Counted from the first letter of the stretch, positions 46,034 to 54,670 are shown. The stretch: DNA of 64,000 bases from Bordetella parapertussis (GCA_945890495.1 CAMDCO010000001.1:108003-172002); one strand, 5' to 3'. A program made the numbers and translations. The notes: generated from the sequence alone by a model not told the origin.

Positions 46034-46812
46034 ACCGTCACCGCGCACTGAGGTTCAACGACCGAGATCGCCAGGTCCGGCGCACCCCAACGGATCAATT
46101 CGAGGCGACCATCCATGTGCTCAACAATGGCCGTACAGGAGTCGACCCAATCGCCACAATTAACATAGAGCAGGCCATCCACCTCCTTGATGGCCGCCCA
46201 GTGGATGTGGCCGCAGATCACCCCATCCAGCCCACGATCCGCCGCGTGACGAACAATCGAGGACTCAAAGTCGAAGATGAATTGCAAGGCCCCCTTGACC
46301 CGGCCCTTGGCATACCCCGCCAAAGACCAGTAACCCGAAATACCCAGGGCACGCCGCGCCCACGACAGCCAACCATTGAGGCGAACCAGGAAGTTGTAGG
46401 AAACATCCCCCAAAACCGCCACCCAGCGGTGATGCCGCGTCACTTGATCAAAATCGTCGCCATGCGAAACCAAGAATCGGCGCCCGTCGGCCGTTTCATG
46501 CAAGGCCTCGCGTGTCACCAAGATATCGCCAAACAGGATCTCACAGTAATCCCGCAGCGCCTCGTCGTGATTGCCCGGCACAAAGATCACCCGCTCGCCA
46601 TGTCGGGCCCGACGCAGGATCTTTTGCACCACCGTATTCTGGGACGGGGTCCAGCATACGCTGCGTTTCATGCCCCAGAAATCGAGGATATCGCCGACCA
46701 GATACAGGGTCTCGGACGAGTACTCCTTCAAGAAGTCGAGCAGACGGTTGGCCTGGCAGGCGCGGGTACCCAGGTGAATATCAGACAGGAAGATCGTGCG
46801 GACGGCAGGCAT
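46030..46812 (-). CDS. plcP: Calcineurin-like phosphoesterase, PlcP-type phospholipase C
   Basis: 260-aa binuclear-metal phosphoesterase with the full motif set: FLSDIHLG, LVGDILDFW, FVPGNHDE, VSHGDDFD and CGHIHWA. It resembles LpxH distantly but the run YVNCGDWVDSCTAIVEHMDGRLELIRWG and the segment WTPSQNTVVQKILRRARHG are those of PlcP, the phosphate-stress enzyme that removes phospholipid headgroups to give diacylglycerol. Followed immediately by a GT4 gene as in known plcP-agt operons. Annotation as UDP-2,3-diacylglucosamine hydrolase would be the usual automatic call and is less likely here. Confidence 0.8.
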   Translation of the reverse strand: MPAVRTIFLSDIHLGTRACQANRLLDFLKEYSSETLYLVGDILDFWGMKRSVCWTPSQNTVVQKILRRARHGERVIFVPGNHDEALRDYCEILFGDILVTREALHETADGRRFLVSHGDDFDQVTRHHRWVAVLGDVSYNFLVRLNGWLSWARRALGISGYWSLAGYAKGRVKGALQFIFDFESSIVRHAADRGLDGVICGHIHWAAIKEVDGLLYVNCGDWVDSCTAIVEHMDGRLELIRWGAPDLAISVVEPQCAVTV

Positions 46813-46830
46813 GGACGCTTATCCTGCCCT

Positions 46831-46874
46831 CTTATTGTTTCAATAAGATGACACAAAGACTACACGCCAATGAA
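46831..46874 (-). promoter_or_regulatory. Putative Pho box upstream of plcP, next to an inverted repeat
   Basis: Minus strand: TTCAT-N6-GTAGT-N6-GTCAT (46848-46874), outer half-sites good and the middle one poor, at the same 11-bp steps as the other Pho boxes here. The hexamer at the expected -10 position is CAATAA (or AATAAG one base on), a weak match. That position lies in the perfect inverted repeat CTTATTG-TTT-CAATAAG (46831-46847), about 20 nt before the plcP start. Confidence 0.5.
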
Positions 46875-47089
46875 AAACACGGGGCACCGCCCTAATCTGT
46901 CCTTGCCCCCACAACCTCCTCGCAGAAAACCCTTGCGACCCCCCAATCGTTTCGATTATCATGGAATAGTGGAATCGTCACGGGATGCCCGGGGCCAGCG
47001 GGCGGGCCATTGTGTATGAGACGCAGGCCTTCGCCACCGCCATCCTTGCGACAAAAACCACACCGATCCATCCCTTTCGAGGCCCCTTG

Positions 47090-48049
47090 ATGTTTGACGC
47101 CCTTGGCACGCTGATTGCCTATCGCCTGCTCGACCTGGACGGCACCCCCACGGGCGCGGCCGTGCATTTCTTCGTCATGGATGTGGCAAAGATCCTGCTC
47201 CTACTGACCACCGTCATCTACCTGATGGGCTGGCTGCGTGCGTTGTTCACGCCGGAACGGGTGCGTGCGCTGATGAAGGGCCGATCCGGGCCCGGTGCAC
47301 GCCTGATGGCAGTAGGTCTAGGCGCGGTAACGCCGTTCTGTTCGTGTTCATCGATTCCGCTCTTCATCGGCTTCGTCGAGGCGGGGATTCCACTCGGCGT
47401 AACCCTATCCTTCCTGATCGCCAGCCCGATGGTCGATCTGGCCGCCATCACGGTATTGATCGGTGTGATCGGCTGGAAGATCACCCTGATCTATGTCCTG
47501 ACCGGGCTAAGCATCGCGTTTGCCGGCGGCTACATCCTGCAAGGATTCAAACTAGAGCGCTGGGTCGAAGACTATGTGTGGAAAATCCGCATGGGCGAGG
47601 CACAGGTCGAGGCGGAAAGGCTCACGCTGCGCGCCCGCCACCACTACGCCTGGAACGAGGTGCGCCAGATCGTCGGTCGGATCTGGAAATTTGTCCTCAT
47701 CGGCGTTGGCGTTGGCGCGGTTATCCACGGCTATGTACCCGCCGATTTCGTCGCCCGCATCGCCGGCGATGGCAGCGTGCTATCGGTGCTCGTCGCCGTT
47801 TTGGTCGGCGTGCCCATGTATTCCGATGCCGTCGGCATCATTCCGGTGGCGGAAGCGCTGCTGTTAAAGGGCGTGCCGCTGGGCACGGTACTGGCCTTTA
47901 TGATGGCCGTCATTGCCCTGTCCTTGCCTGAGATGCTGATCCTGCGCAAAGTCGTAAAATGGCCCCTGCTGGCAATTTTTTCCGCTTATCTGGCGGTCAG
48001 CTTTGTGCTGGTTGGCGTTTTATTCAATAACTTGCAAGGCTTCCTATGA
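47090..48049 (+). CDS. ArsP/YraQ-type (DUF318) permease
   Basis: 319 aa with about eight to ten membrane helices in two blocks. Diagnostic motif VTPFCSCSSIPLFIGFVEAGIPLGVTLSFLIASPMVD near residue 80 and VGVPMYSDAVGIIPVAEALLLKG in the second half. Family members include ArsP, an exporter of trivalent organoarsenicals; others are of unknown substrate. The ATG at 47090 has GAGG upstream; the track's 46985 start adds non-membrane sequence and is rejected. First gene of a three-gene plus-strand operon with thiol-rich partners, which points to metal(loid) handling. Confidence 0.85.
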   Translation: MFDALGTLIAYRLLDLDGTPTGAAVHFFVMDVAKILLLLTTVIYLMGWLRALFTPERVRALMKGRSGPGARLMAVGLGAVTPFCSCSSIPLFIGFVEAGIPLGVTLSFLIASPMVDLAAITVLIGVIGWKITLIYVLTGLSIAFAGGYILQGFKLERWVEDYVWKIRMGEAQVEAERLTLRARHHYAWNEVRQIVGRIWKFVLIGVGVGAVIHGYVPADFVARIAGDGSVLSVLVAVLVGVPMYSDAVGIIPVAEALLLKGVPLGTVLAFMMAVIALSLPEMLILRKVVKWPLLAIFSAYLAVSFVLVGVLFNNLQGFL

Positions 48050-48414
48050 CCGAAACGACTCCCTCAATAAACGCTCCCGTACCTGACCTGCACCCCTCCA
48101 TCGTCGCCCTGATCGCCTTGAGCGCGAACATCGCCGCCAATCACCCCAAGCAAGGTTTGTGTCAACTCGACACGTTGCGCAACATGCGCGTCCCCGAAAC
48201 ACACATCCAAACCGTGATCGAGATCGCCCGCCACATCCGCACCGAAGCCGGAGAAATGCTCGACACGGCCTTCGACACCGCCCTGACTACGCGCCCCGCT
48301 GAAGCCATGCCCCCGACCCGCAAGCCGAAAATACCCAAAGGCACCCTGCTCAATATCCCCGTCAGTAGTGGTGCCTGTTGCACCCCCACCGCCTCCGGAA
48401 AATCCTGCTGTTGA
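48046..48414 (+). CDS. AhpD/carboxymuconolactone-decarboxylase-like small protein with Cys-rich tail
   Basis: 122 aa. The core HPSIVALIALSANIAANHPKQGLCQLDTLRNMRVPETHIQTVIEIARHIRTEAGEMLD has the helix pattern of AhpD-like proteins. The usual CxxC catalytic pair is reduced to one cysteine (HPKQGLC), so peroxidase chemistry is doubtful. A linker KPKIPKG leads to a C-terminal tail with two cysteine pairs, SSGACCTPTASGKSCC, likely to bind a soft metal or arsenite. Overlaps the permease gene by 4 bp. The fold call is from pattern only. Confidence 0.6.
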   Translation: MTETTPSINAPVPDLHPSIVALIALSANIAANHPKQGLCQLDTLRNMRVPETHIQTVIEIARHIRTEAGEMLDTAFDTALTTRPAEAMPPTRKPKIPKGTLLNIPVSSGACCTPTASGKSCC

Positions 48415-48423
48415 AAGAGACCT

Positions 48424-48666
48424 ATGAAACACTTCAAAGTCCTCGGCACCGGCTGTGCCAATTGCGACAACACCGCCAAACTGATTGAATCCACCGCACA
48501 CAGCCTAGGTGTCCCAATGACCCTGGAAAAGATCACCGACATCGCGCAGATCCTCGGCTATGGCGTTATGAGCACCCCCGGGGTCGTACTCGACGACAAG
48601 GTTGTGCACGCGGGTGGCGTACCCGACCGTAGCAAGGTCGAAGGCTGGCTGGGCAGTAAGGCCTAA
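48424..48666 (+). CDS. Thioredoxin-like small redox protein (redox-active disulfide protein 2 type)
   Basis: 80 aa with the CxxC motif GTGCANCDNTAKL at residues about 10-20, followed by a compact thioredoxin fold ending VMSTPGVVLDDKVVHAGGVPDRSKVEGWL, where the cis-proline is in STPGV. These mini-thioredoxins regularly accompany ArsP/YraQ permeases. It may reduce a thiol-bound metal(loid) or the Cys-rich partner encoded upstream. Lies 9 bp after that gene, with AAGAGA as ribosome site. Confidence 0.85.
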   Translation: MKHFKVLGTGCANCDNTAKLIESTAHSLGVPMTLEKITDIAQILGYGVMSTPGVVLDDKVVHAGGVPDRSKVEGWLGSKA

Positions 48667-48716
48667 GGGGTAAGGCGTAACCCAAGACGCCAAACGAATG
48701 GACTCCGATGAGCCCG

Positions 48717-50210
48717 CTACAAGCCGTGCACAGGGAGCTCTTCGAGTCGCCCCCAGGCCTTGTGGGCCCGTTGTATTGCCACCGCCTCTGTCTGGCACAA
48801 CACCCCTTCAAACTGTCCCAACGCCCGCCATTGCGTGACATTCAAAGCCGCACCCGATCGGGCCAGTCGTTCCAGCCAAACGAGGGTCACGCGGGCATCA
48901 TTGGCCGCCCCCAAGGCATCCTGCAGGTATTCGATCACCTGGCTGAGGTTACGCAGGCCTGCGCCATACACCGATGCACTGGCATCCAGCGCATAGCGTA
49001 ATTTTTTAACCTGCAGACGCAAACGATGACGCGCCTCTGGATCCAGAAGCTCAAAGCGCTCACCCAACGCCCTCACCCGACGCAAACGGCGTTGCAACAC
49101 CTTGATCAACCATTGACGGGCTTGTGGCCCTGCGGGCGGCTCAAGCAACGCACTTTGGCCCAAGGCCAGCAGGAAACGCACCACCCGCGCCTCACTCAAG
49201 GCATCAAGCAAGTGCTGGCGGGCCACTTCGCGAGCCACCTCGGCAATCACAAACATGGGCTGTAAATGCGACTGCGCCCCCAGTGCTTGTACGGCCTGCG
49301 GCAAGCGCTCATACAGTCTTACATCGGCATCGCGCTGCTCCGACAAGGCCTGCATCAACCAACGCGCATCGGCTTGCCACTCCGGGACGGGCAGCCCCAC
49401 GGCGCGCATCAAATAGGCGGCGGCCTCCAAGCGACGCAAGGCTACCCGCGCCTGGTGAACAAATTCGGGATCCGGTGACAACGCCACCCCCGCCAAATTG
49501 TGGGTCACTTGTTCCAAGGCGGCGGTGAGCAAACCATGCCAGACGCTATGCACACCGGCCTTGGCCGGCAAATGCAGGGGCTCGGCCTTGTCCGGACGCA
49601 AGTTTTGACAACCGGCCAGACGATAACCACGCTCGGCCTTGCTCAGCCACTCCGGGCGCAGCACGAACCGCGCTGCCCAATCACTGGCGAGCGCGTACAC
49701 ACTGGCTAGGCCCCCCTGTTTAAGCTCCAGTTCTAGTTCACAAATAGGCTCATAGGTCTGGCCCACCGCATCGCTGACTCGAATCTCCCCACGATCCAGC
49801 GCGATCTCAATCAGATCGCCATGAATATCCAGAACGCGGCGCTGGCGTTCGAACTGGGTCACAAACACCGGCCTTAGGCTGTCCTCGGAGACCCCCTGCA
49901 AAAAAACCCGGGCCTCGTCCGGAAACGCAGTCAAATCAAGGGCTTCTCCGACCGCCGGCACCTCCCATTCGGGCCGAACGCTAAGCATCCCTTGATTGGG
50001 CCGCGCCACCTTGAGGGTTTGCACCCACTGCGCGCCTTGCTGGCGCAAACGCACCGCAACACCCCGGCGATACAGCAAAAAATCGGCCGTATCAAAATAA
50101 TGTGTCCAAACCTTCTCCGCCCGTGCGGAACGACCGGTCAGACCCACCTGTTTGGCAATCTGCGCGGCCACCACCGGGGATACGCCCAGTTTGATCTCTG
50201 CTTCAATCAT
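48717..50210 (-). CDS. CYTH-CHAD protein, inorganic triphosphatase-like
   Basis: Two domains: N-terminal CYTH triphosphate-tunnel domain (residues 1-200) with the ExExK signature MIEAEIKL and paired acidic/basic strands (VRLRQQG, CELELELKQG), and a C-terminal CHAD domain (about 220-480) with repeated histidine/arginine helices (VHQARVALRRLEAAAYLM, RHRLRLQVKKLRYAL). CYTH proteins hydrolyse tripolyphosphate; CHAD domains bind polyphosphate. The ATG at 50210 gives 497 aa; the track uses a TTG one codon earlier. It starts 51 bp after the phoX stop on the same strand, so it may belong to the same phosphate-regulated transcript. Confidence 0.88.
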   Translation of the reverse strand: MIEAEIKLGVSPVVAAQIAKQVGLTGRSARAEKVWTHYFDTADFLLYRRGVAVRLRQQGAQWVQTLKVARPNQGMLSVRPEWEVPAVGEALDLTAFPDEARVFLQGVSEDSLRPVFVTQFERQRRVLDIHGDLIEIALDRGEIRVSDAVGQTYEPICELELELKQGGLASVYALASDWAARFVLRPEWLSKAERGYRLAGCQNLRPDKAEPLHLPAKAGVHSVWHGLLTAALEQVTHNLAGVALSPDPEFVHQARVALRRLEAAAYLMRAVGLPVPEWQADARWLMQALSEQRDADVRLYERLPQAVQALGAQSHLQPMFVIAEVAREVARQHLLDALSEARVVRFLLALGQSALLEPPAGPQARQWLIKVLQRRLRRVRALGERFELLDPEARHRLRLQVKKLRYALDASASVYGAGLRNLSQVIEYLQDALGAANDARVTLVWLERLARSGAALNVTQWRALGQFEGVLCQTEAVAIQRAHKAWGRLEELPVHGL

Positions 50211-50260
50211 CAACCCACTCCAAGCGCGAAGAGAACCGTTCAGCGCCGCTCACCCGTCGC

Positions 50261-52414
50261 TTAGGTGCCAATGCGGCCACCGTCGATGCGGGTAATAACC
50301 ACGGTCGCAGAACGCGGCCGTTTTCCGGCCCCGTACCCCGCATTGGCCGGCCATTGGCTCTCATATTTATCCGGGGCGTTAACATCGGACATCGCCGTAT
50401 TTTCACCCGGATGCTGAATATTGACGAACAGGGCCGTGCCGTCAGGCGACTCACACACGCCGGTAATTTCGCAGCCCTTCGGCCCGACCAAGAAGCGCCG
50501 CAGCGTCGCTAGCGTCGGGGCACGCCCCACCGGCGTAAGGACCCGGGTTGCCGCCACCGGTACCGGACGGCCATCCCCCACGCGCCCCGGCAATGCCGCC
50601 AACATCATGCAGTTGGTCACATCGGTGTACGCGCTGTCATCCGTCTGGATCCAGCAAATCCCCGTGGCGGGCGTAAAGACCAGACCATCCGGGCTAGAAA
50701 AATCCTGATCCGCCGTCAGGCCGGACAGGTTGATGGCCGGATCCGCACCGGCCTCGGCCCCAAACAAGTACACATCCCAAGTAAAGGTCGTCGCAGCGGC
50801 CGCCCCGCCCGCCTCACTCATGCGAAGAATATGACCGTTGACATTGCCCTTGTTCACTTTCCCGGCCTTGTTGTCCTGGTAGGCACGCGGATTGGCGGCA
50901 TCCGCACTTTCCACCGTCCGTTTGCTGTTATTGGTCAAGGTGAAATAGACCTCGCCATTGGCCGGGTTCACCGCGCTCCACTCCGGTCTATCCATCTTTG
51001 TCGCACCTACGGCGTCGGCCGCCAAGCGAGAGTGAATGCACACATCCGCCGGGTCCGCAAAGGCATATTTTGGATACCCGGCAATCCGTGGGTTCGACAG
51101 GGTCAGCGGGATCCAGACACCCCGCCCATCCGGGTCGAAGCGCGCCACATAGAGGGTGCCGCGATCCAGATATTTGTCGCCGGTCGCAAGACGGTCAGCG
51201 GCCGTTGCATCGGCCGGGTCCCAGAGCGCCGCAGAGACCCATTTGTAAATATATTCACCGCGCGCATCGTCCCCCTGATAAATCGCCAAGGGCTGTCCGG
51301 GCACGGGACGAGAAAAGGCGGCCGCCTCATGCGCGAAACGCCCAAGGGCCGTCCGCTTTCGAGGATGGCGCGACGGATCATAAGGATCGACCTCGACGAT
51401 ATAGCCCATCGCATTTGTCTCGTTCCGATAGTCGTCCTCAGCCCGCCCACCGCGCACGCTGACATCCCAGCGTGCAAAACGCGACTCCGCCCCTGCAGAC
51501 TCCCAGCCATGTCGGCTGGCCGAGCCCTGAGGCCGGCCATAACGCTGCAGCGCCACGACACTACGGTCATTGCGCAGGGCATCGTCACCGGCTGCGCGTG
51601 CAAAATAACCGGCCCAGTTTTCTTCCCCGGACAACAAGCTGCCCCACGGCGTGCGCCCCGTTCCACAGTTGTTGAGCGTCCCACGCACCTGGGTGCCTTG
51701 CGGCGAGTAACGCGTACGCAGCAAGGCATTGCCGCGCGCAGGGCCGTGAATCTCAACGGCCGTTTGCAAATGGATGCGGGTATTGAACGGCGAGTCCACC
51801 ACAGGGTGCCAATCATTCCCCGTGCGCCGCACCTCAAAAACTGAAATGCCGTGCAACGCCATCTCCTTGTCCACCTCGGTGGCCGGTCGTGGCAAATCGC
51901 TCCGTCCCCCATCGGCATGCACAAAAAAGGAGCTGCGTAGCTCATCCGTCGTCGCTTCGTGATTCAAGCCAATAAGTGCGCGCTGCGAAGAAGAGGGATC
52001 CGGTCGGCCCGTGGCACCGAGACCAAAAAATTCCATGCCGTCATGGTGATCCCCAAAACGATGCTCGAAATCCGTGTCCGTGCCATCGTTGCGAAACGCC
52101 GGGATCTTTGCCTGCAAGGGATCGCCCAGCGCGCACACAATCGTATAGCGGTAGCCCGGCGGCAGGGTCAGCCTGTCTTCCAGGCTCTTGGGCACCGGCG
52201 AAAAGCCTAGCGTAGCCAGTCCTTCCGCCAAGCCCGTCCTTGCCTCGGCTGCCGCATGGCCAGAATAGTTTAAAAGCCCAATACCCAGCACCCCCGAGGC
52301 GACTGAGCCACCCGCCAAGGCCGCCCCACCCCGCAGGAGATTGCGACGCGACAAACGCAGGGCCATGACCGTTGCAAACTGGGTCAGATCCTCGGAAACA
52401 GGCCGATTAGACAT
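50261..52414 (-). CDS. phoX: PhoX-type alkaline phosphatase, Tat-exported
   Basis: PhoX enzymes are monomeric calcium/iron phosphatases that release phosphate from organic esters outside the cytoplasm. The N-terminus has a twin-arginine signal SRRNLLRGGAALAGGSVASGVLGIG. The body contains the family runs ALIGLNHEATTDE, EDDYRNETNAMGYIVEVDP, LGRFAHEAAAF, YSGEENW-like LLSGEENWAGYF and GYPKYAFADPADVCIHS. The ATG at 52414 gives 717 aa (52426 is also possible). The track's 763-aa start lies upstream of the mapped -10 element and is rejected. Followed by the CYTH-CHAD gene. Confidence 0.92.
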   Translation of the reverse strand: MSNRPVSEDLTQFATVMALRLSRRNLLRGGAALAGGSVASGVLGIGLLNYSGHAAAEARTGLAEGLATLGFSPVPKSLEDRLTLPPGYRYTIVCALGDPLQAKIPAFRNDGTDTDFEHRFGDHHDGMEFFGLGATGRPDPSSSQRALIGLNHEATTDELRSSFFVHADGGRSDLPRPATEVDKEMALHGISVFEVRRTGNDWHPVVDSPFNTRIHLQTAVEIHGPARGNALLRTRYSPQGTQVRGTLNNCGTGRTPWGSLLSGEENWAGYFARAAGDDALRNDRSVVALQRYGRPQGSASRHGWESAGAESRFARWDVSVRGGRAEDDYRNETNAMGYIVEVDPYDPSRHPRKRTALGRFAHEAAAFSRPVPGQPLAIYQGDDARGEYIYKWVSAALWDPADATAADRLATGDKYLDRGTLYVARFDPDGRGVWIPLTLSNPRIAGYPKYAFADPADVCIHSRLAADAVGATKMDRPEWSAVNPANGEVYFTLTNNSKRTVESADAANPRAYQDNKAGKVNKGNVNGHILRMSEAGGAAAATTFTWDVYLFGAEAGADPAINLSGLTADQDFSSPDGLVFTPATGICWIQTDDSAYTDVTNCMMLAALPGRVGDGRPVPVAATRVLTPVGRAPTLATLRRFLVGPKGCEITGVCESPDGTALFVNIQHPGENTAMSDVNAPDKYESQWPANAGYGAGKRPRSATVVITRIDGGRIGT

Positions 52415-52448
52415 CGTGGATTCCATCACAGGAGATATAAACAAACAC

Positions 52449-52491
52449 AGCCTACTCGCCATTTTTGACAAGACGATGACCCTCCCGAGAA
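52449..52491 (-). promoter_or_regulatory. Pho box and -10 element of phoX
   Basis: Minus strand: TTCTC-N6-GTCAT-N6-GTCAA (52465-52491), 11-bp steps, then 10 nt, then a -10-like TAGGCT (52449-52454), about 35 nt before the start codon. Spacing is identical to the pstS and olsB promoters. Confidence 0.75.
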
Positions 52492-52630
52492 GGCCTGGCA
52501 AACGATTCAGGGCGCGATAGATGGAATTCGTTGATTCTGTTAGTGTAATCATTGACTTGAAATTTGCCGAATGAATCCGTGGCCATCCAAACCTTCGTCA
52601 CGGCCACATCCTCTCGACACGGAAGACACC

Positions 52631-53293
52631 ATGCCCAATGCCTACATCATCACCATCGTGAACCAAAAAGGGGGGTCCGGAAAAACCACCCTAACCATGC
52701 TTCTGGCCGGCGCACTGGCGGACACCTATGCCAAGGTGCTGGTGGCTGACACCGATCCTCAAAACTCATCCATGTTCTGGGCCAGCCGTAGCGCCCACTT
52801 CCCTGCCGAGGTGAAAGACTTCTCGCAGGAGCCTGAGAGACTCGCCAAGCGGATTGGCAAGCGGATCGAAGAATACGAATTCATCCTGATTGACTGTCCG
52901 CCGCACGCCTCGGCCCCGGCCACTGAGAGCGCCTTGGCCATGTCGCATCTAGCCCTTGTTCCGCTCAACCCATCGCCGCTGGATCTGCATGCCAGCCTGG
53001 GCATCCGCGAAACCATCGCCAAGGTGCGGGCAGAAGGCAACACCGCACTCAAGGCCCGTCTGGTACTCAATCAGGCCCAGCCGCAGACGCGCATGACACA
53101 AGACCTTGAGGTCGCCCTGGCGCAGTTCGGGATTCCGCTCATGAAGGCACAACTGCACCAGCGCACCGCCTATCGACAATGCGCCCTGCATGGACAAACC
53201 ATCGGCAGCAAGAAACTCTCCTCACCGCTGGCGGCACTGGAAGTCGCTGCCCTTAAGCGCGAAGTGCTGCAAATCCTTAAGCGTTCAGCGTAG
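52631..53293 (+). CDS. ParA-family ATPase without a visible ParB partner
   Basis: 220 aa. Deviant Walker A KGGSGKTT preceded by IVNQ, Walker A' in VADTDPQNSSMFW, Walker B FILIDCPPHAS. These ATPases position DNA or protein cargo on the nucleoid. The ATG at 52631 has GGAAG upstream; the track's 52571 start is rejected. No parB-like gene, centromere-like repeat or obvious cargo gene lies next to it: phoX is divergent and glmM is convergent. It could serve plasmid-like, chemoreceptor or microcompartment positioning elsewhere in the genome. Confidence 0.88.
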   Translation: MPNAYIITIVNQKGGSGKTTLTMLLAGALADTYAKVLVADTDPQNSSMFWASRSAHFPAEVKDFSQEPERLAKRIGKRIEEYEFILIDCPPHASAPATESALAMSHLALVPLNPSPLDLHASLGIRETIAKVRAEGNTALKARLVLNQAQPQTRMTQDLEVALAQFGIPLMKAQLHQRTAYRQCALHGQTIGSKKLSSPLAALEVAALKREVLQILKRSA

Positions 53294-53314
53294 CGCCGGT
53301 AGCCCCGGTGCCGA

Positions 53315-54670
53315 TTAAATAGCCAAACGCCGCACTACGGTAGCAATCCGCTCGGCCGCGGCCTGCACAACGGCAGCATCCATGCCTTCGGCCATCACCC
53401 GCACCAAGGGTTCGGTGCCGGAGGCACGCAGCAGGATGCGGCCTTGACCGGCGAAGGCAGCGTCTTCGGCTGCCGCAGCCGCGACCACCTCAGGATGCTG
53501 GGCCAGTTCGCGCGGGGCCTTGATATTCAGCAGCACCTGCGGCCAGAGCGGACAGTCGGCGACCAGTTCGGACAGGCTTTGCCCGGTGCGGCGCAGCGCG
53601 GCCAGCACCTGCAAGGCGGAAATGATGCCATCGCCGGTGGTATGGCGATCCATGCACAGCAGATGGCCAGAACCTTCGCCGCCCAGCACCCAGCCACGCG
53701 CCTGCATGCGTTCCAGCACATAGCGATCGCCCACCTTGGCGCGCTCGAAATCGAGGCCCAGTGCACGCAAGGCCTGCTCCACCGCACCGTTGGTCATCTG
53801 CGTGCCGACCACGCCCTCCACCGTTTCACCCGCCGCCAGGCGGCTCTTGGCCATGAGGTAGAGCAGGCGATCGCCATCCACGATCTCGCCGTCGGCGTCG
53901 CACATGATCAGACGGTCACCATCGCCATCCAGCGCAATGCCCAGATCAGCGCCATTGGCACGCACCGCCTCGGCCATCAACTCAGGATGGGTCGCACCGC
54001 AGCCCTCGTTGATGTTGAAGCCGTCCGGATGATTGGCAATGGCGATCACCTCGGCACCTAGTTCGTGCAGCACCGGCGGCGCGACATGGTAGGTAGCACC
54101 GTTAGCGCAATCGACAACGATGCGCAGGCCCTTGAGATCCAGCTCATACGGGAAACTGCCCTTGCAAAACTCGATGTAACGGCCGGGCGCGTCGTCCAGT
54201 CGCTTAACCTTGCCAATCAGCCGCGCCTCGGCGGTGACTAGCGGCTTGTCGATGGCCGCCTCGATCTCCAGTTCCACCGCGTCCGGCAGCTTGTAGCCAT
54301 TACCGGAGAAGAACTTGATGCCGTTGTCCTCGAACGGATTGTGCGAGGCCGAAATCACCACGCCAGCCGATAGGCGCAAGGTGCGGGTGAGGTAGGCCAC
54401 CGCCGGCGTCGGCATCGGCCCCACCAGACGCACATCAACGCCCGCCGCCGTAAAACCCGCCTCCAGCGCCGACTCCAACATGTAGCCGGACAGTCGCGTG
54501 TCCTTGCCAATCAACACCATGGGCCGTGCGCCGTGGTCGCGCTGCTGCGCCAGCACCTGGCCGGCGGCATAGCCCAGCTTCAACGCAAAATCCGGCGTGA
54601 TCGGCGCCTCGCCCACCCGACCGCGCACACCATCGGTGCCGAAATATTTCCTGCTGCCTGTCGCACTCAT
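53315..54670 (-). CDS. glmM: Phosphoglucosamine mutase
   Basis: Converts glucosamine 6-phosphate to glucosamine 1-phosphate for peptidoglycan and LPS. N-terminal [29 protein letters not shown], catalytic phosphoserine loop [19 protein letters not shown] near residue 100, metal loop [14 protein letters not shown] and C-terminal phosphate loop [15 protein letters not shown]. The ATG at 54670 overlaps the folP stop by 4 bp and has GGGAGAG upstream, giving 451 aa. Confidence 0.97.
   Translation of the reverse strand: MSATGSRKYFGTDGVRGRVGEAPITPDFALKLGYAAGQVLAQQRDHGARPMVLIGKDTRLSGYMLESALEAGFTAAGVDVRLVGPMPTPAVAYLTRTLRLSAGVVISASHNPFEDNGIKFFSGNGYKLPDAVELEIEAAIDKPLVTAEARLIGKVKRLDDAPGRYIEFCKGSFPYELDLKGLRIVVDCANGATYHVAPPVLHELGAEVIAIANHPDGFNINEGCGATHPELMAEAVRANGADLGIALDGDGDRLIMCDADGEIVDGDRLLYLMAKSRLAAGETVEGVVGTQMTNGAVEQALRALGLDFERAKVGDRYVLERMQARGWVLGGEGSGHLLCMDRHTTGDGIISALQVLAALRRTGQSLSELVADCPLWPQVLLNIKAPRELAQHPEVVAAAAAEDAAFAGQGRILLRASGTEPLVRVMAEGMDAAVVQAAAERIATVVRRLAI

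Noticed and set aside
46030-46812. Annotation as LpxH (lipid A pathway)
   Set aside because: Overall motif run and the coupled GT4 gene fit PlcP better; LpxH would not be expected in a phosphate-regulated operon. A tree is needed to be certain.
50831-51844. 337-aa plus-strand ORF inside phoX
   Set aside because: Antisense shadow; phoX is complete on the minus strand.
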